Assembly (NCBI GenBank): GCA_947442095.1
Contig: CANEVG010000013.1
Coordinates: forward strand, 1-21,086
From: Sphingomonadaceae bacterium
GTDB lineage: Bacteria > Pseudomonadota > Alphaproteobacteria > Sphingomonadales > Sphingomonadaceae
Length of the DNA: 21,086 nucleotides
Direction: 5' to 3'
Position 1 is the first letter of the stretch; each line of letters begins with the position of its first letter. The notes under the pieces are model-generated. The model ran no database searches, was not told where the DNA came from, and worked only from the letters and a program-made list of their open reading frames with translations. Below, one piece after another: positions 6,937-15,173 of this stretch. Position numbers and translations under genes: made by a program.

Positions 6937-7812
6937 CTACAGGTTCAAGCTGGAATCCAACCGGTCCCGCAAGGCATCGCCGGCGAGGCTCATGGCAAGC
7001 GTCGTGATGAAGATCACCACGCCCGGCACAATCGGGAGCCACCATGCATCGGCGACATAGTCGCGCCCGAAGCCAAGCATGTTGCCCAGGCTGGTCAGCG
7101 GTGGCTGAATGCCGAGGCCGAGAAAGCTCAGCCCGCTTTCAAGCAGAATGATCTCAGGAAAGCTGAGCGTGAAATTCACAATCAGTGCCGCCGCGATATT
7201 CGGCAGGACGTGGCGGCGGTAGATCAGCAGAGGCGGTGCACGGAAGCCGCGCAGGGCTGTGACGTAACCCTGCTCGACCTCGGCCAGCACGAGGCTGCGC
7301 GTGAGGCGCGCGTAGCGTTCCCAGCCATGCAGCCCGATCACCACGATGAACAGCAAGAAATTGTTGCCGAACAGCGCCAGCACGCCGAGGGCGACCACCA
7401 TGAAAGGCATCGCGGCCTGCAGATCGACCAGTGCCATGCACACCGAATCCGCGACACCGCGCAGATGCGCGGCCAGGAAGCCCAGCGTGATGCCAAAACC
7501 CGCCCCGATCAGCGATCCCGCCAGGGCCACCGCCATGCTGAGCTGGATGGAGTGCAACAGACGGCTGAGGATATCGCGGCCCAGATGATCGGTGCCGAGC
7601 AGATAGGGAAACTCGCCACCCAGCCCGACCGGCGGCAGCAGCCGCGCCTCCAGGCTTGTCGCGCGGTAGTCGAAAGGCACGATCATATGCGCGGTAAGGG
7701 CCGCGACCACCATCAGCGCCAGCCAGGCAACGGCCACGCCGAGCAGGACCTTGCCGCCCAGGTACCGCGCCCGACGCGGCGGCGCTTCAGCCAGTGCCGT
7801 TACCTGGTCCAT
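6937..7812 (-). CDS. Peptide/nickel-type ABC permease (DppC-like)
   Basis: This is a 291-residue inner-membrane permease of the DppC/OppC type. It has the N-terminal membrane segment, the characteristic LLGTDHLGRDILSRLLHS motif, and the C-terminal coupling loop RHVLPNIAAALIVNFTLSFPE followed by ESGLSFLGLGIQPP and LGNMLGFGRD. The correct start is ATG 7812, which overlaps the stop of the DppB-like gene (ATGA). Longer readings of the same frame upstream are antiphase to that gene and not real. It ends with TAG 6937-6939. It is the last gene of a minus-strand operon that has binding protein, fused ATPase and two permeases, so the importer is complete. The substrate is unknown. Confidence 0.9.
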   Translation of the reverse strand: MDQVTALAEAPPRRARYLGGKVLLGVAVAWLALMVVAALTAHMIVPFDYRATSLEARLLPPVGLGGEFPYLLGTDHLGRDILSRLLHSIQLSMAVALAGSLIGAGFGITLGFLAAHLRGVADSVCMALVDLQAAMPFMVVALGVLALFGNNFLLFIVVIGLHGWERYARLTRSLVLAEVEQGYVTALRGFRAPPLLIYRRHVLPNIAAALIVNFTLSFPEIILLESGLSFLGLGIQPPLTSLGNMLGFGRDYVADAWWLPIVPGVVIFITTLAMSLAGDALRDRLDSSLNL

Positions 7813-8741
7813 CACGCCCCCGTGGCGGCAGGGAGCCGCGGATTGAGCCAGGCCGACAGCACGTCCACTACCAGATTCGCGGCCACCATCGTCGCCGCCA
7901 CCATCAGCACAATCGCCTGCACCACGGCGAGGTCTCGCAGCTTGACGGAATCCACCAGCAGCCGTCCTACGCCGGGCCAGGCGAAGATGCTCTCGGTGAC
8001 GATCGCCCCCGCCACCAGGCCACCCACCATGAAACCAAGGATCGTCACCAGCGGGATTGCGGCATTCGGCAGGGCATGGCGCCAGCGAACCCGCCCTTCG
8101 GTTAGCCCCGAGGCTCGCGCGCCACGGATATAGGGCTGCCCCAGCACCTCCAGCATCGCCGACCGCGCGAAGCGCGCTAGCACGCCAGCCCAGCCGGTGC
8201 CCAGCGTCAGCGCAGGCAGCACAAGGTGCCAGATGCCGCCGGTGCCATGGCTCGGCAACCAGCCGAATTGCTCGGCGAAGACCAGAATCAACACCACACC
8301 CAGCACGAAATTCGGAATGCAGAAGCTGCTGACCGCGGCGAGCATCACAACGCGATCCGTCAGGCTGCCGCGCGCTAGTGCCGCCGCCACTCCTGCCGGG
8401 ATGCCAATAAGCACCGCCAGCAGCAGCGAGACACCGCCAAGCTGCAAGGTGTAGGGTAGACGCCCCATCATTAGCTGCCACGCCGAGGCGCCACTTTGCG
8501 AGGACAGGCCGAAATCGCCCAGCAGCAGACTGCGCAGATACAGCAGATACTGCACGCCCAGCGGCTGATCGAGCCCCCAGAGCGCGCGATAGCGGATGAG
8601 GCTCTCTTCACCGACATTGTCGCCGAACAGGATCTCCGCCGGGTCGCCGGCCAGGCGCAGGACGATGAACACCACCGTCACCGCCAGCAGCAGTGTCGCC
8701 GCCGCGCGCAGCAGCTTCGCCGCCATCCAGGCGCCATTCAT
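7812..8741 (-). CDS. Peptide/nickel-type ABC permease (DppB-like)
   Basis: The 309-residue product has the DppB/OppB layout: an N-terminal membrane anchor (LLRAAATLLLAVTVVFIVLRLAGDP), the large loop with IRYRALWGLDQPLGVQYLLYL (about residues 48-68), several membrane segments and the coupling motif RHALPNAAIPLVTILG, then VTESIFAWPGVGRLLVDSV near the end. ATG 8741 follows the stop of the fused ATPase gene by nine bases. It works with the DppC-like partner to form the membrane channel. The general family is clear; peptide, glutathione, nickel or opine specificity cannot be assigned. Confidence 0.9.
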   Translation of the reverse strand: MNGAWMAAKLLRAAATLLLAVTVVFIVLRLAGDPAEILFGDNVGEESLIRYRALWGLDQPLGVQYLLYLRSLLLGDFGLSSQSGASAWQLMMGRLPYTLQLGGVSLLLAVLIGIPAGVAAALARGSLTDRVVMLAAVSSFCIPNFVLGVVLILVFAEQFGWLPSHGTGGIWHLVLPALTLGTGWAGVLARFARSAMLEVLGQPYIRGARASGLTEGRVRWRHALPNAAIPLVTILGFMVGGLVAGAIVTESIFAWPGVGRLLVDSVKLRDLAVVQAIVLMVAATMVAANLVVDVLSAWLNPRLPAATGA

Positions 8742-8750
8742 TGCGCTACC

Positions 8751-10772
8751 TCACGCATCGCCATGCGCCACATGGCAGGCGACGGCCTGGCCCTGGAACA
8801 GCTCGCGCAGTGCCGGCGCCTCGACACGACATAGCGGCCGCGCCATGGCACAGCGCGGATGGAACCGGCAGCCGGGCGGCGGGCGCAGCGGGCTGGGTGG
8901 CTCGCCGCGCAGCGGCTGATGCGATGGGCGCGCGCCAAGGTCCGGTGACGGCACCGCGGCCAGCAGGGCTTGCGTATAGGGGTGCTGCGGCGAGCCGAAC
9001 AGGCGCTCGGCGGGCGCGGTCTCCACGATCCGGCCGGCATACATCACGGCGACGCGGCCGCAGATGCGGCGCACGACGCGCAGATCATGGCTGATGAACA
9101 ACAGCGTCAGCGCCTCGCGCGCCTGCAATTCGGCCAGCAACTCGATTACCTGCGCCTGCACTGAGACATCGAGCGCCGAGAAGGGCTCGTCGGCGATCAG
9201 CATGGGCGGGCGCAGCGCCAGCGCGCGCGCGAGCACCACGCGCTGCCGCTGCCCGCCGCTCAGCCGATGCGGGAATGCCTCTGCCAGCGCGGGATCAAGG
9301 CCCACCGCATCCAGCAGGCGCAGCACCTCTGCCCGGCGCGAGGCGGCATTGCCGATTCGGTGAATCTCCAGTGGCTCGGCGATCTGCGCGGCAATGCGTT
9401 GCCGCGGATCCAGGGCACCCAGAGGATCCTGGAAGACGAGCTGCGCGAAGCGCGGCGCCGGCACGCCGGGCGCTGCGTTGCGCTCGGGCGCAAAGCGCAG
9501 CGCGCCGTTGCTCGGGGTGAGCAGCCCCGCCACCATGCGGGCCACGGTCGATTTGCCGCAGCCGCTTTCGCCCACTAGGCCGAGGGTTTCGCCCCGGTGC
9601 AGCGTGAAGCTCACCCCGTCCACCGCCTGCACGGCAGCACCGCGGGCAAACAGGCCTAGCAGCCGCCGCGGTGCGTAGCGCAGGCCAAGCGCCTGAGCCT
9701 CGACCATTGGCACGCCCTGTTGATCGGCGCCCGGCTCCATTTGCACGATCCCGGGCGGGGCCGGCGGGCCGTCGTGGGGATGAAGGCAGCGCAGGGCACG
9801 CGCGCCCTGCATTTCCAGGCGCGGCATATTCGCCACGCAGGCTGGCCTCGCCCGATCGCAGCGCGGCGCGAAGCTGCAGCCGGGCGGAAGCCGGCCCGGT
9901 TGCGGCAGCGCTCCGGGCATCGCGGCCAATCGTGCGACCACATGATCGATGCGTGGCAGGGAGTCGAGCAGGCCGCGTGTATAGGGGTGGCGTGGGGTGG
10001 CGAAGATCTCGGTCGTCGGTCCCTGTTCGACGATCCGCCCGGCATACATCACCGCGACGCGCGCGCAGCTTTCCGCAATCACGCCGAGATCATGGCTGAC
10101 CAGCACCATCGCCATGCCGGTCTCGCGCTGCAAATCGCGCAGCAGGGCCAGGATCTGCGCCTGCGTCGTGACATCCAGGGCCGTGGTCGGCTCGTCCGCA
10201 ATCAGCAGGCTAGGCTTGCCGGTCAGCGCCATCGCGATCATCGCGCGCTGGCACATGCCACCCGAGAGGTGATGCGGGTAATCCTCCAGCCGCTGCGCCG
10301 GATCGGCGATGCCAACCCGCGCGAGCGCGGCAATGGCCGCCGCCTGCAACGCCTCACCGCGCAGGCCCTGGTGGCGCACCAGTCTTTCGCGCAATTGCCA
10401 GCCGATGGTTTGGGTCGGGTTCAGCGCCGCCGCCGGGTCCTGGAAGACGATGGCGATGCGCCCGCCGCGCAGGGATTGCAGCTGCGCCGCACCCATCCGG
10501 GCGATATCCGCACCGTCGAAGGCGATGCGCCCGCCAATCTGCGCCTCCGCCGGCAGCAGGCGCAGCGCGGCGAGGCAGGTGACGCTTTTGCCGCTGCCAC
10601 TTTCGCCGACGAGGCCGAGCGTCTCGCCTGGCCGGATGTCGAGGTCGATGCCGTGTACCACGCGGACCATGCCGCCGCCGCGCGCTGCGAAATCGACCGT
10701 GATTTGCCATAGCGCCAGCAAGGGCGGGGTATCGACACGCGTCACCGGCGGCACGGCGAGCGCGACGTCCAT
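8751..10772 (-). CDS. Fused double ABC ATPase of the peptide/nickel family (DppD-DppF in one chain)
   Basis: One 673-residue chain carries two complete nucleotide-binding domains. The first has Walker A GESGSGKS, signature LSGGMCQR and Walker B LLIADEPTTALD. The second has GESGCGKST, LSGGQRQR and LIADEPFSALD. Each half ends with the oligopeptide-type zinc-finger-like tail (PPGCSFAPRCDRARPAC and PPGCRFHPRCAMARPLC). E. coli uses two proteins for Dpp, while fused forms occur in GsiA-like glutathione importers. ATG 10772 lies four bases after the binding-protein stop; an in-frame TTG at 10796 would overlap that gene and is less likely. The second-half P-loop lies around residue 420. The downstream permease starts nine bases on. 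Confidence 0.93.
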   Translation of the reverse strand: MDVALAVPPVTRVDTPPLLALWQITVDFAARGGGMVRVVHGIDLDIRPGETLGLVGESGSGKSVTCLAALRLLPAEAQIGGRIAFDGADIARMGAAQLQSLRGGRIAIVFQDPAAALNPTQTIGWQLRERLVRHQGLRGEALQAAAIAALARVGIADPAQRLEDYPHHLSGGMCQRAMIAMALTGKPSLLIADEPTTALDVTTQAQILALLRDLQRETGMAMVLVSHDLGVIAESCARVAVMYAGRIVEQGPTTEIFATPRHPYTRGLLDSLPRIDHVVARLAAMPGALPQPGRLPPGCSFAPRCDRARPACVANMPRLEMQGARALRCLHPHDGPPAPPGIVQMEPGADQQGVPMVEAQALGLRYAPRRLLGLFARGAAVQAVDGVSFTLHRGETLGLVGESGCGKSTVARMVAGLLTPSNGALRFAPERNAAPGVPAPRFAQLVFQDPLGALDPRQRIAAQIAEPLEIHRIGNAASRRAEVLRLLDAVGLDPALAEAFPHRLSGGQRQRVVLARALALRPPMLIADEPFSALDVSVQAQVIELLAELQAREALTLLFISHDLRVVRRICGRVAVMYAGRIVETAPAERLFGSPQHPYTQALLAAVPSPDLGARPSHQPLRGEPPSPLRPPPGCRFHPRCAMARPLCRVEAPALRELFQGQAVACHVAHGDA

Positions 10773-10776
10773 CCGC

Positions 10777-12330
10777 TCAGCGCCGTGCGGTGGCAAGCTG
10801 CATCATCGGCCATTCGCTATTCGCGGGCGTCCAGGTCAGGTCGCTGCGCGCGATGTGGAAGGCGGCGGTGGTGTGCAGGGCGAAGACCGCCGGGTCATCC
10901 CATTCGATGATGCGCAGGATGCGCCGCCAAGCCGCCTTGCGAACCGCCGGGTCGGTGGACCCCATCATCTCATCGCCGAGGCGGTCAACCTCATCATTCT
11001 GCCACCAGCGATGGATGGAGGAGACGAAGCCGCCACGGCCGAACTGGCCCAGGATCGGGAAAGGGTCGGGGAAGCCGTCATAGTCCATCGACGTGTTGCG
11101 GATATCGAGCGGTGCGGTGTTCACCTGCGCCCGGTTCTCCACCACCGTGAGCCGCACATTGATGCCCACGGCGCGCCACATCTCGACCAGGGCTTCGGCG
11201 GTCGCGACTTCGTTGATGTAGTAGTTGTTCATCAGCGTCCAGTTCAGCGCCTCGCCCCGATAGGCGGAGGTGGCGAGCTGGCGGCGCGCCTCATCCGGAT
11301 CGAAGGTCGCGGCGTGCGGCCAGTCACGATCCGTGATTCGCATCGCACCCATCGTCGGCCACTGCATGCCCTCGGGCACGCTCGGATGCCCGCCCCACAG
11401 CGCGCGTGTGATGCGCTGGCGGTCGATGGCAAGGCCGAGGGCGCGGCGCAGCGCCACGTCGCGCATCAACGGATTGTCGCGCCGCGACAGGTAGATCGCG
11501 CGCATGTTGTTCACCGGGCCGCCCACCGCGCGGGCTTCGCGGCGCCCCTGCACGCGGCGCAGCTGATCCACCGGGATGTCCGCCGCAATATCGAGGCTGC
11601 CAGCGATGACACCCGAGATGCGCGTGGAAACTTCCGGAATGACCTGGAAGACCAGACGCTCGAAATGCGGCTTCGCGCCCCAATAGGCGCCATGCAGGTC
11701 GAGGATCACATGCCGGCCCGGCGTCAGCTCACGCAGGCGATAGGGGCCGGTGCCGACGCTGGCGCGCATCCAGGCTTCGAAGCTGCCGGCGGCAAGATAG
11801 GCGCGACGGTTGATGATGGCGGCCGGCCGTTGCGTGAACAAGGCCTCGATCACCGGGTTGTCACCACGCATCACCGCCCGCGCGGTGTAGCGATCCACCG
11901 CCTCGACGCGCTCAATCGGGCCCATGTGACGGCCAAGTTCGCCGCGCGTCGGCGCATCGGCATTCAGGAGTCGCTCTGGCCCAAAGGTGAAGGCCACGTC
12001 CTCCGCGGTCAGCTCGTCGCCATTGTGGAAGGTGACGCCGCGCCGCAGGTGGAAATCCACGGTGCGGCCATCCACGCGGGACCAGCGCTCAGCGAGCACC
12101 GGCTTGAAGCGGCCCGGCGTGACGTAATCCACATCGAGGAGGTTCTCGAACATCTCGCCGACCACCTTGGCCTGGTGGATGCCGCCATCGAAGGCGGGCT
12201 CGGCGCCAACCGAGACGCGGTTCACGCCGATGTTCAGCACGCGCGGCGCCTGCGCGGCGGCGGTGCCGGGCGTCAAGGCAGCAGCGGCGATGATCGGAAC
12301 AATGCCAAGTTGGCGTCGTGTCGGCATCAT
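10777..12330 (-). CDS. Peptide/nickel-type ABC substrate-binding protein (DppA-like, SBP family 5)
   Basis: The 517-residue periplasmic protein begins with a signal peptide (MMPTRRQLGIVPIIAAAALTPG, cleavage near AAAQA; a double arginine is present). The family 5 pattern follows: GEMFENLLDVDYVTPGRFKPVLAERW, GRTVDFHLRRGVTFHNGDELTAEDVAFTF, VGTGPYRL and a late ALGLAIDRQRI segment. These residues fall at about 58-118, 190 and 300. AGGAGA at 12339-12344 on the minus strand lies eight bases before ATG 12330. It is first in the minus-strand operon and is followed after four bases by the ATPase gene. The fragment at 1777-2097 is a remnant of a related gene. Confidence 0.92.
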   Translation of the reverse strand: MMPTRRQLGIVPIIAAAALTPGTAAAQAPRVLNIGVNRVSVGAEPAFDGGIHQAKVVGEMFENLLDVDYVTPGRFKPVLAERWSRVDGRTVDFHLRRGVTFHNGDELTAEDVAFTFGPERLLNADAPTRGELGRHMGPIERVEAVDRYTARAVMRGDNPVIEALFTQRPAAIINRRAYLAAGSFEAWMRASVGTGPYRLRELTPGRHVILDLHGAYWGAKPHFERLVFQVIPEVSTRISGVIAGSLDIAADIPVDQLRRVQGRREARAVGGPVNNMRAIYLSRRDNPLMRDVALRRALGLAIDRQRITRALWGGHPSVPEGMQWPTMGAMRITDRDWPHAATFDPDEARRQLATSAYRGEALNWTLMNNYYINEVATAEALVEMWRAVGINVRLTVVENRAQVNTAPLDIRNTSMDYDGFPDPFPILGQFGRGGFVSSIHRWWQNDEVDRLGDEMMGSTDPAVRKAAWRRILRIIEWDDPAVFALHTTAAFHIARSDLTWTPANSEWPMMQLATARR

Positions 12331-12372
12331 GGTGGATTTCTCCTGTTACTTTCCGAAATATGCCAGCGTCGT

Positions 12373-12390
12373 GCGACACTTCGATGACCT
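12373..12390 (-). promoter_or_regulatory. Weak candidate Pho-box upstream of the DppA-like gene
   Basis: On the minus strand AGGTCAT (12390-12384) and GTGTCGC (12379-12373) are two half-sites at an 11-base period. Each agrees with CTGTCAY at about five of seven positions. It lies roughly 43 bases before the start codon. The match is weak and could be chance in a region this long. Confidence 0.2.
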
Positions 12391-12415
12391 TAGCGTGGTG
12401 TCCTGATGATTATTG

Positions 12416-12522
12416 CCAGAGCGGGACTGGGCGTTCGCGGCGATTCCACTGCAATGCATACCGCTCAAGCTTTTGTCTGGTCGCGGGATTCAGCGATTCC
12501 GCCTTAACGCATCCCGCTCTGG
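12416..12522. repeat. Intergenic palindromic repeat, copy 2
   Basis: CCAGAGCGGGA at 12416-12426 is the exact reverse complement of TCCCGCTCTGG at 12512-12522, so the element is bounded by 11-bp inverted arms. Bases 12456-12495 match copy 1 (6852-6891) at 35 of 40 positions. The right end overlaps the 3' end of the second phosphoesterase gene, including its TAA stop at 12504-12506. Confidence 0.75.
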
Positions 12523-13400
12523 CCGCCGGCGGGTTCCACACCCGCGGCGGATGCGCTCAAGATTGGCGCCCGCATGGGGCTGCCATGCTCCAGCGACACG
12601 ACGTAGCTCTCATGCCGCGTCAGCCAGTCGCGGCCGAGCAGGCGCTGGCGGGTTCGCCGACCTTCCAGCTGATGCTCGACAAAACCGACTTCGCGCAGCC
12701 CCCAATTCTTCGCCGTCGGCGCGCCGTTCACCGACGCGGTGGAGGGCGCCCAGACGTGCCGCACGCCATCGAGATCGAAGCCGCGCCATTGATGCTTGTG
12801 GCCGCTTGCAACCAGACGCAGGTCGCGCCCCGCCAGCATCGCCATCACTCCATTGCGCGCTTCAAGATCGAGCGAGGATTGATCCATCGCCGTCTCCGAC
12901 GGGTGGTCCATGAACAGCGGCTTGTGCAGAAACAGCGCCACCGGGGCGGCCGGGTCGGTTTTGGCGAGCACGGCTTCAAGCCAGGCAGCCTGCTCGGCCT
13001 CCGCCGCAAGGCGGGGTGCATTGAGGATTTGCGCGTTGATGCCCAGCAGCAGCCAGCCATCCAGGGTCAGGGACCAGCGATCCTCGCCGAAATGGCGATG
13101 CCAGCGGCGGAGGCGCTGCGGATCCACGCGCTTGGCCATGCCGCCGGAGACAAGGTTGTCGCCGATATCATGATTGCCCGGCAGCACGCGCCAGGGGCCT
13201 GGCAGGCGGTCGAGCTGGCGGCGCGCGAAACCGTGGTCATCCTCCTCATCCGGGTCGGAGAGCACGACATCGCCGGTGACGATGATCAGGTCGGGCGGGT
13301 CGGCGGCGAGCGCTTCCAGCACCTGTTCCCAATTATCCTGGTGGAAGGGCCGCGTGGCCGACAGATGCGGATCGGAAAGCTGGATGATGCGCAGGCTCAC
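12504..13400 (-). CDS. Calcineurin-type metallophosphoesterase, second copy
   Basis: The 298-residue product carries every metal-binding block: D10-P-H12, GD44, GNHD with N76 and H77, H159 in LFLHKPLF and H201/H203 in GHKH. It is more distant from GpdQ than the protein at 920-1765 and is best described as a cytoplasmic phosphodiesterase of unknown substrate. I chose GTG 13400 because it gives the expected N-terminus SLRIIQLSDPHL and has GGAGT just upstream; the longer reading from 13466 overlaps the permease gene. It is the last gene of the Ugp-like operon, 11 bases after the permease stop. This is where ugpBAECQ operons carry the phosphodiesterase ugpQ. Its last residues and stop codon lie inside an intergenic repeat. 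Confidence 0.85.
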   Translation of the reverse strand: MSLRIIQLSDPHLSATRPFHQDNWEQVLEALAADPPDLIIVTGDVVLSDPDEEDDHGFARRQLDRLPGPWRVLPGNHDIGDNLVSGGMAKRVDPQRLRRWHRHFGEDRWSLTLDGWLLLGINAQILNAPRLAAEAEQAAWLEAVLAKTDPAAPVALFLHKPLFMDHPSETAMDQSSLDLEARNGVMAMLAGRDLRLVASGHKHQWRGFDLDGVRHVWAPSTASVNGAPTAKNWGLREVGFVEHQLEGRRTRQRLLGRDWLTRHESYVVSLEHGSPMRAPILSASAAGVEPAGGQSGMR

Positions 13401-13411
13401 AAGGCACTCCT

Positions 13412-14251
13412 TCAGCCCTTGAGGCCGGCGCTGACAAAGGTTTCGAGGATACGGCGCTGGAACCACAGGAAAACCGCCATGGCCGGCAGGCTGACCAGCA
13501 CGACGCCTGCCATCAACGGGCCAAGGTCATCGCCGCGCTCGGCATCGAGGAAGCGACGGATGCCGATCTGCACGGTCATCGCATCTTCGCTCTCGGTGAT
13601 GACCAGCGGCCAGAAATATTCGTTCCAGCAATCGATGAACAGCAGGATGGCAATGGCGGCCAGGGCCGGCTGGATATTTGGCAGGATCACCAGCCACAGC
13701 GCGCGCCACGGCCCAGCGCCATCGATCGAGGCCGCGTCGAGCAGGTCGCGCGGGAAGGCCAGCATGTGCTGGCGCAGCAGAAACACGCCGACCGGTGCGG
13801 CCAGATTCGGGACGATCAGCCCCCACCAGGTATCGAACCAGCCGAGCCAGGAAATCATGAGGTAGGTGGGCAGGAAGGTCAGGCTATGCGGCAGCATCAT
13901 TGCCCCCAGCGTCAGGGCAAAAAGCAGGTCTCGGCCCCGGAACTCGAAGCGCGCGAAGGCATAGGCGGCGAGCAACGCCACAACCAGCTGGCCACCGACC
14001 CGCAGAAGCGTGGTCGCGGTGCTGTTCCAGAAATACAGGCCGAGCGGAATCTTGTCGAAGACCGCCAAGTAGTTGTCGCCGGTGGGCGATTGCGGCCAGG
14101 GCAGGCCGTCATGGATCTCGATCGGCGTCTTCAGACTGGTGGCGATCACCAGTAGCAGCGGCACCAGGATCGAGAGCGAGGAGAGGAAAAGCACAATGGT
14201 GCCGACGGCGCGCCAGGGCGGCGTCAGAGTCAGCGCGGTTGTTTCACGCAT
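13412..14251 (-). CDS. Carbohydrate/Ugp-type ABC permease (UgpE/MalG-like)
   Basis: This 279-residue inner-membrane permease has six predicted membrane segments and the MalG-class features: an N-terminal helix, NSTATTLLRVGGQLVVALLAAYAFARFEF (about 76-104), and the coupling loop DAASIDGAGPWRALWLVILP. It ends in an ETFVSAGLKG tail typical of the class. The length equals UgpE of E. coli within a few residues (about 281, recalled). ATG 14251 overlaps the end of the upstream permease by eight bases. It pairs with that permease; no ATPase gene accompanies them here. Confidence 0.88.
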   Translation of the reverse strand: MRETTALTLTPPWRAVGTIVLFLSSLSILVPLLLVIATSLKTPIEIHDGLPWPQSPTGDNYLAVFDKIPLGLYFWNSTATTLLRVGGQLVVALLAAYAFARFEFRGRDLLFALTLGAMMLPHSLTFLPTYLMISWLGWFDTWWGLIVPNLAAPVGVFLLRQHMLAFPRDLLDAASIDGAGPWRALWLVILPNIQPALAAIAILLFIDCWNEYFWPLVITESEDAMTVQIGIRRFLDAERGDDLGPLMAGVVLVSLPAMAVFLWFQRRILETFVSAGLKG

Positions 14252-15173
14252 AATGCACGCGCCGGCCGAGCAACCAGGCCTTCAGCGCCGCCAGCGCGCC
14301 GAGGCCAACGAACAGCAACAGCGCGGTCGCCGAGGCGAAGCCGATGTTGAAGCTCTCAAAGGCCATCTCATAGGCCAGGTAGAAGAGATTGGTGGTGGCG
14401 TTGGAGGGACCGCCGCCGGTCATGATGTTGATCGGCGTGAACACCTGCTGCACGGTGAACAGCACCGAGGTGATGGCCACGAAGTAGATGGTCGGGGAGA
14501 GCAGCGGCAGCAACAGGCTGCGCGTGATACGCCAATCTGTTGCCCCATCCAGCCGCATCGATTCGATCAGCTCTCGCGGAATGGAAGCAAGCCCGGCCAA
14601 ATACAACAGCGCGTTGAAGCCGATCACCTTCCACGCCGATATGCCGATGATGGCGTAGATCGCGGTGGCGGCGTCGGAGAGCAGGGCCGGCATCTGCAGG
14701 CCGAGCGGGCGCAGCCCCGACTGAACCATGCCCATCACCGGGTTCAGCATCCAGATCCACAGGATGGATACCACAACGAAGGAAAGCAGTGTTGGTACGA
14801 ACAGGATGGAGCGATGCAGCGCTGCCATGCGCGCGCCGGCACACCAGACGAAGACCGCGATCGGGATGGGCAGCAGCACCTTCAGCGGCAGTGATAGGGC
14901 GATGTAGATCAGGGTGTTCCAGCTGGCCGCCGCGAAGGATGGGCTTCTGAAAAGGCCGACATAGTTGGCGAGGCCCACGAAGCGGTCTGGCTGGAACAGC
15001 CGGACATCCACGACGCTGAGGTAGATGGTATGCAGCAGCGGCCAATAGGTGAAGGCCGCCAGCAGCAGCAGCAGCGGCGAGAGCAACAGCCAGGGCAACA
15101 GATGCCGCGCGCGGCGCACCGAATGCGGCCGAACTTGTGCGGCATTCCCCGGCAGCGCCAGGGCGACGCTCAC
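14244..15173 (-). CDS. Carbohydrate/Ugp-type ABC permease (UgpA/MalF-like)
   Basis: The 309-residue permease has a basic N-terminus, a first membrane segment LLPWLLLSPLLLLLAAF, the FVGLANYVGLFR segment typical of the first permease of sugar and glycerol-3-phosphate importers, and the coupling loop ESMRLDGATDWRITRSLLLPLL. A MTGGGPSNATTNLFYLAYEMAF stretch follows, centred near residue 260. It starts at GTG 15173, overlapping the stop of the binding-protein gene as GTGA. Transport specificity follows the binding protein and cannot be read here. Its order within the operon is the same as ugpA in ugpBAEC. Confidence 0.88.
   Translation of the reverse strand: MSVALALPGNAAQVRPHSVRRARHLLPWLLLSPLLLLLAAFTYWPLLHTIYLSVVDVRLFQPDRFVGLANYVGLFRSPSFAAASWNTLIYIALSLPLKVLLPIPIAVFVWCAGARMAALHRSILFVPTLLSFVVVSILWIWMLNPVMGMVQSGLRPLGLQMPALLSDAATAIYAIIGISAWKVIGFNALLYLAGLASIPRELIESMRLDGATDWRITRSLLLPLLSPTIYFVAITSVLFTVQQVFTPINIMTGGGPSNATTNLFYLAYEMAFESFNIGFASATALLLFVGLGALAALKAWLLGRRVHYA

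Noticed and set aside
7813..8481. N-terminal extension of the DppC-like frame (would give 514 residues)
   Set aside because: The extension runs out of phase through the DppB-like gene; ATG 7812 with an ATGA overlap is the natural start.
10309..12387. 692-codon plus-strand open frame
   Set aside because: It is antisense to the DppA-like gene and the first half of the fused ATPase. Its protein is Arg- and Ala-rich without domains.
12318..13865. 515-codon plus-strand open frame
   Set aside because: It is antisense to the second phosphoesterase and a permease, both motif-rich.
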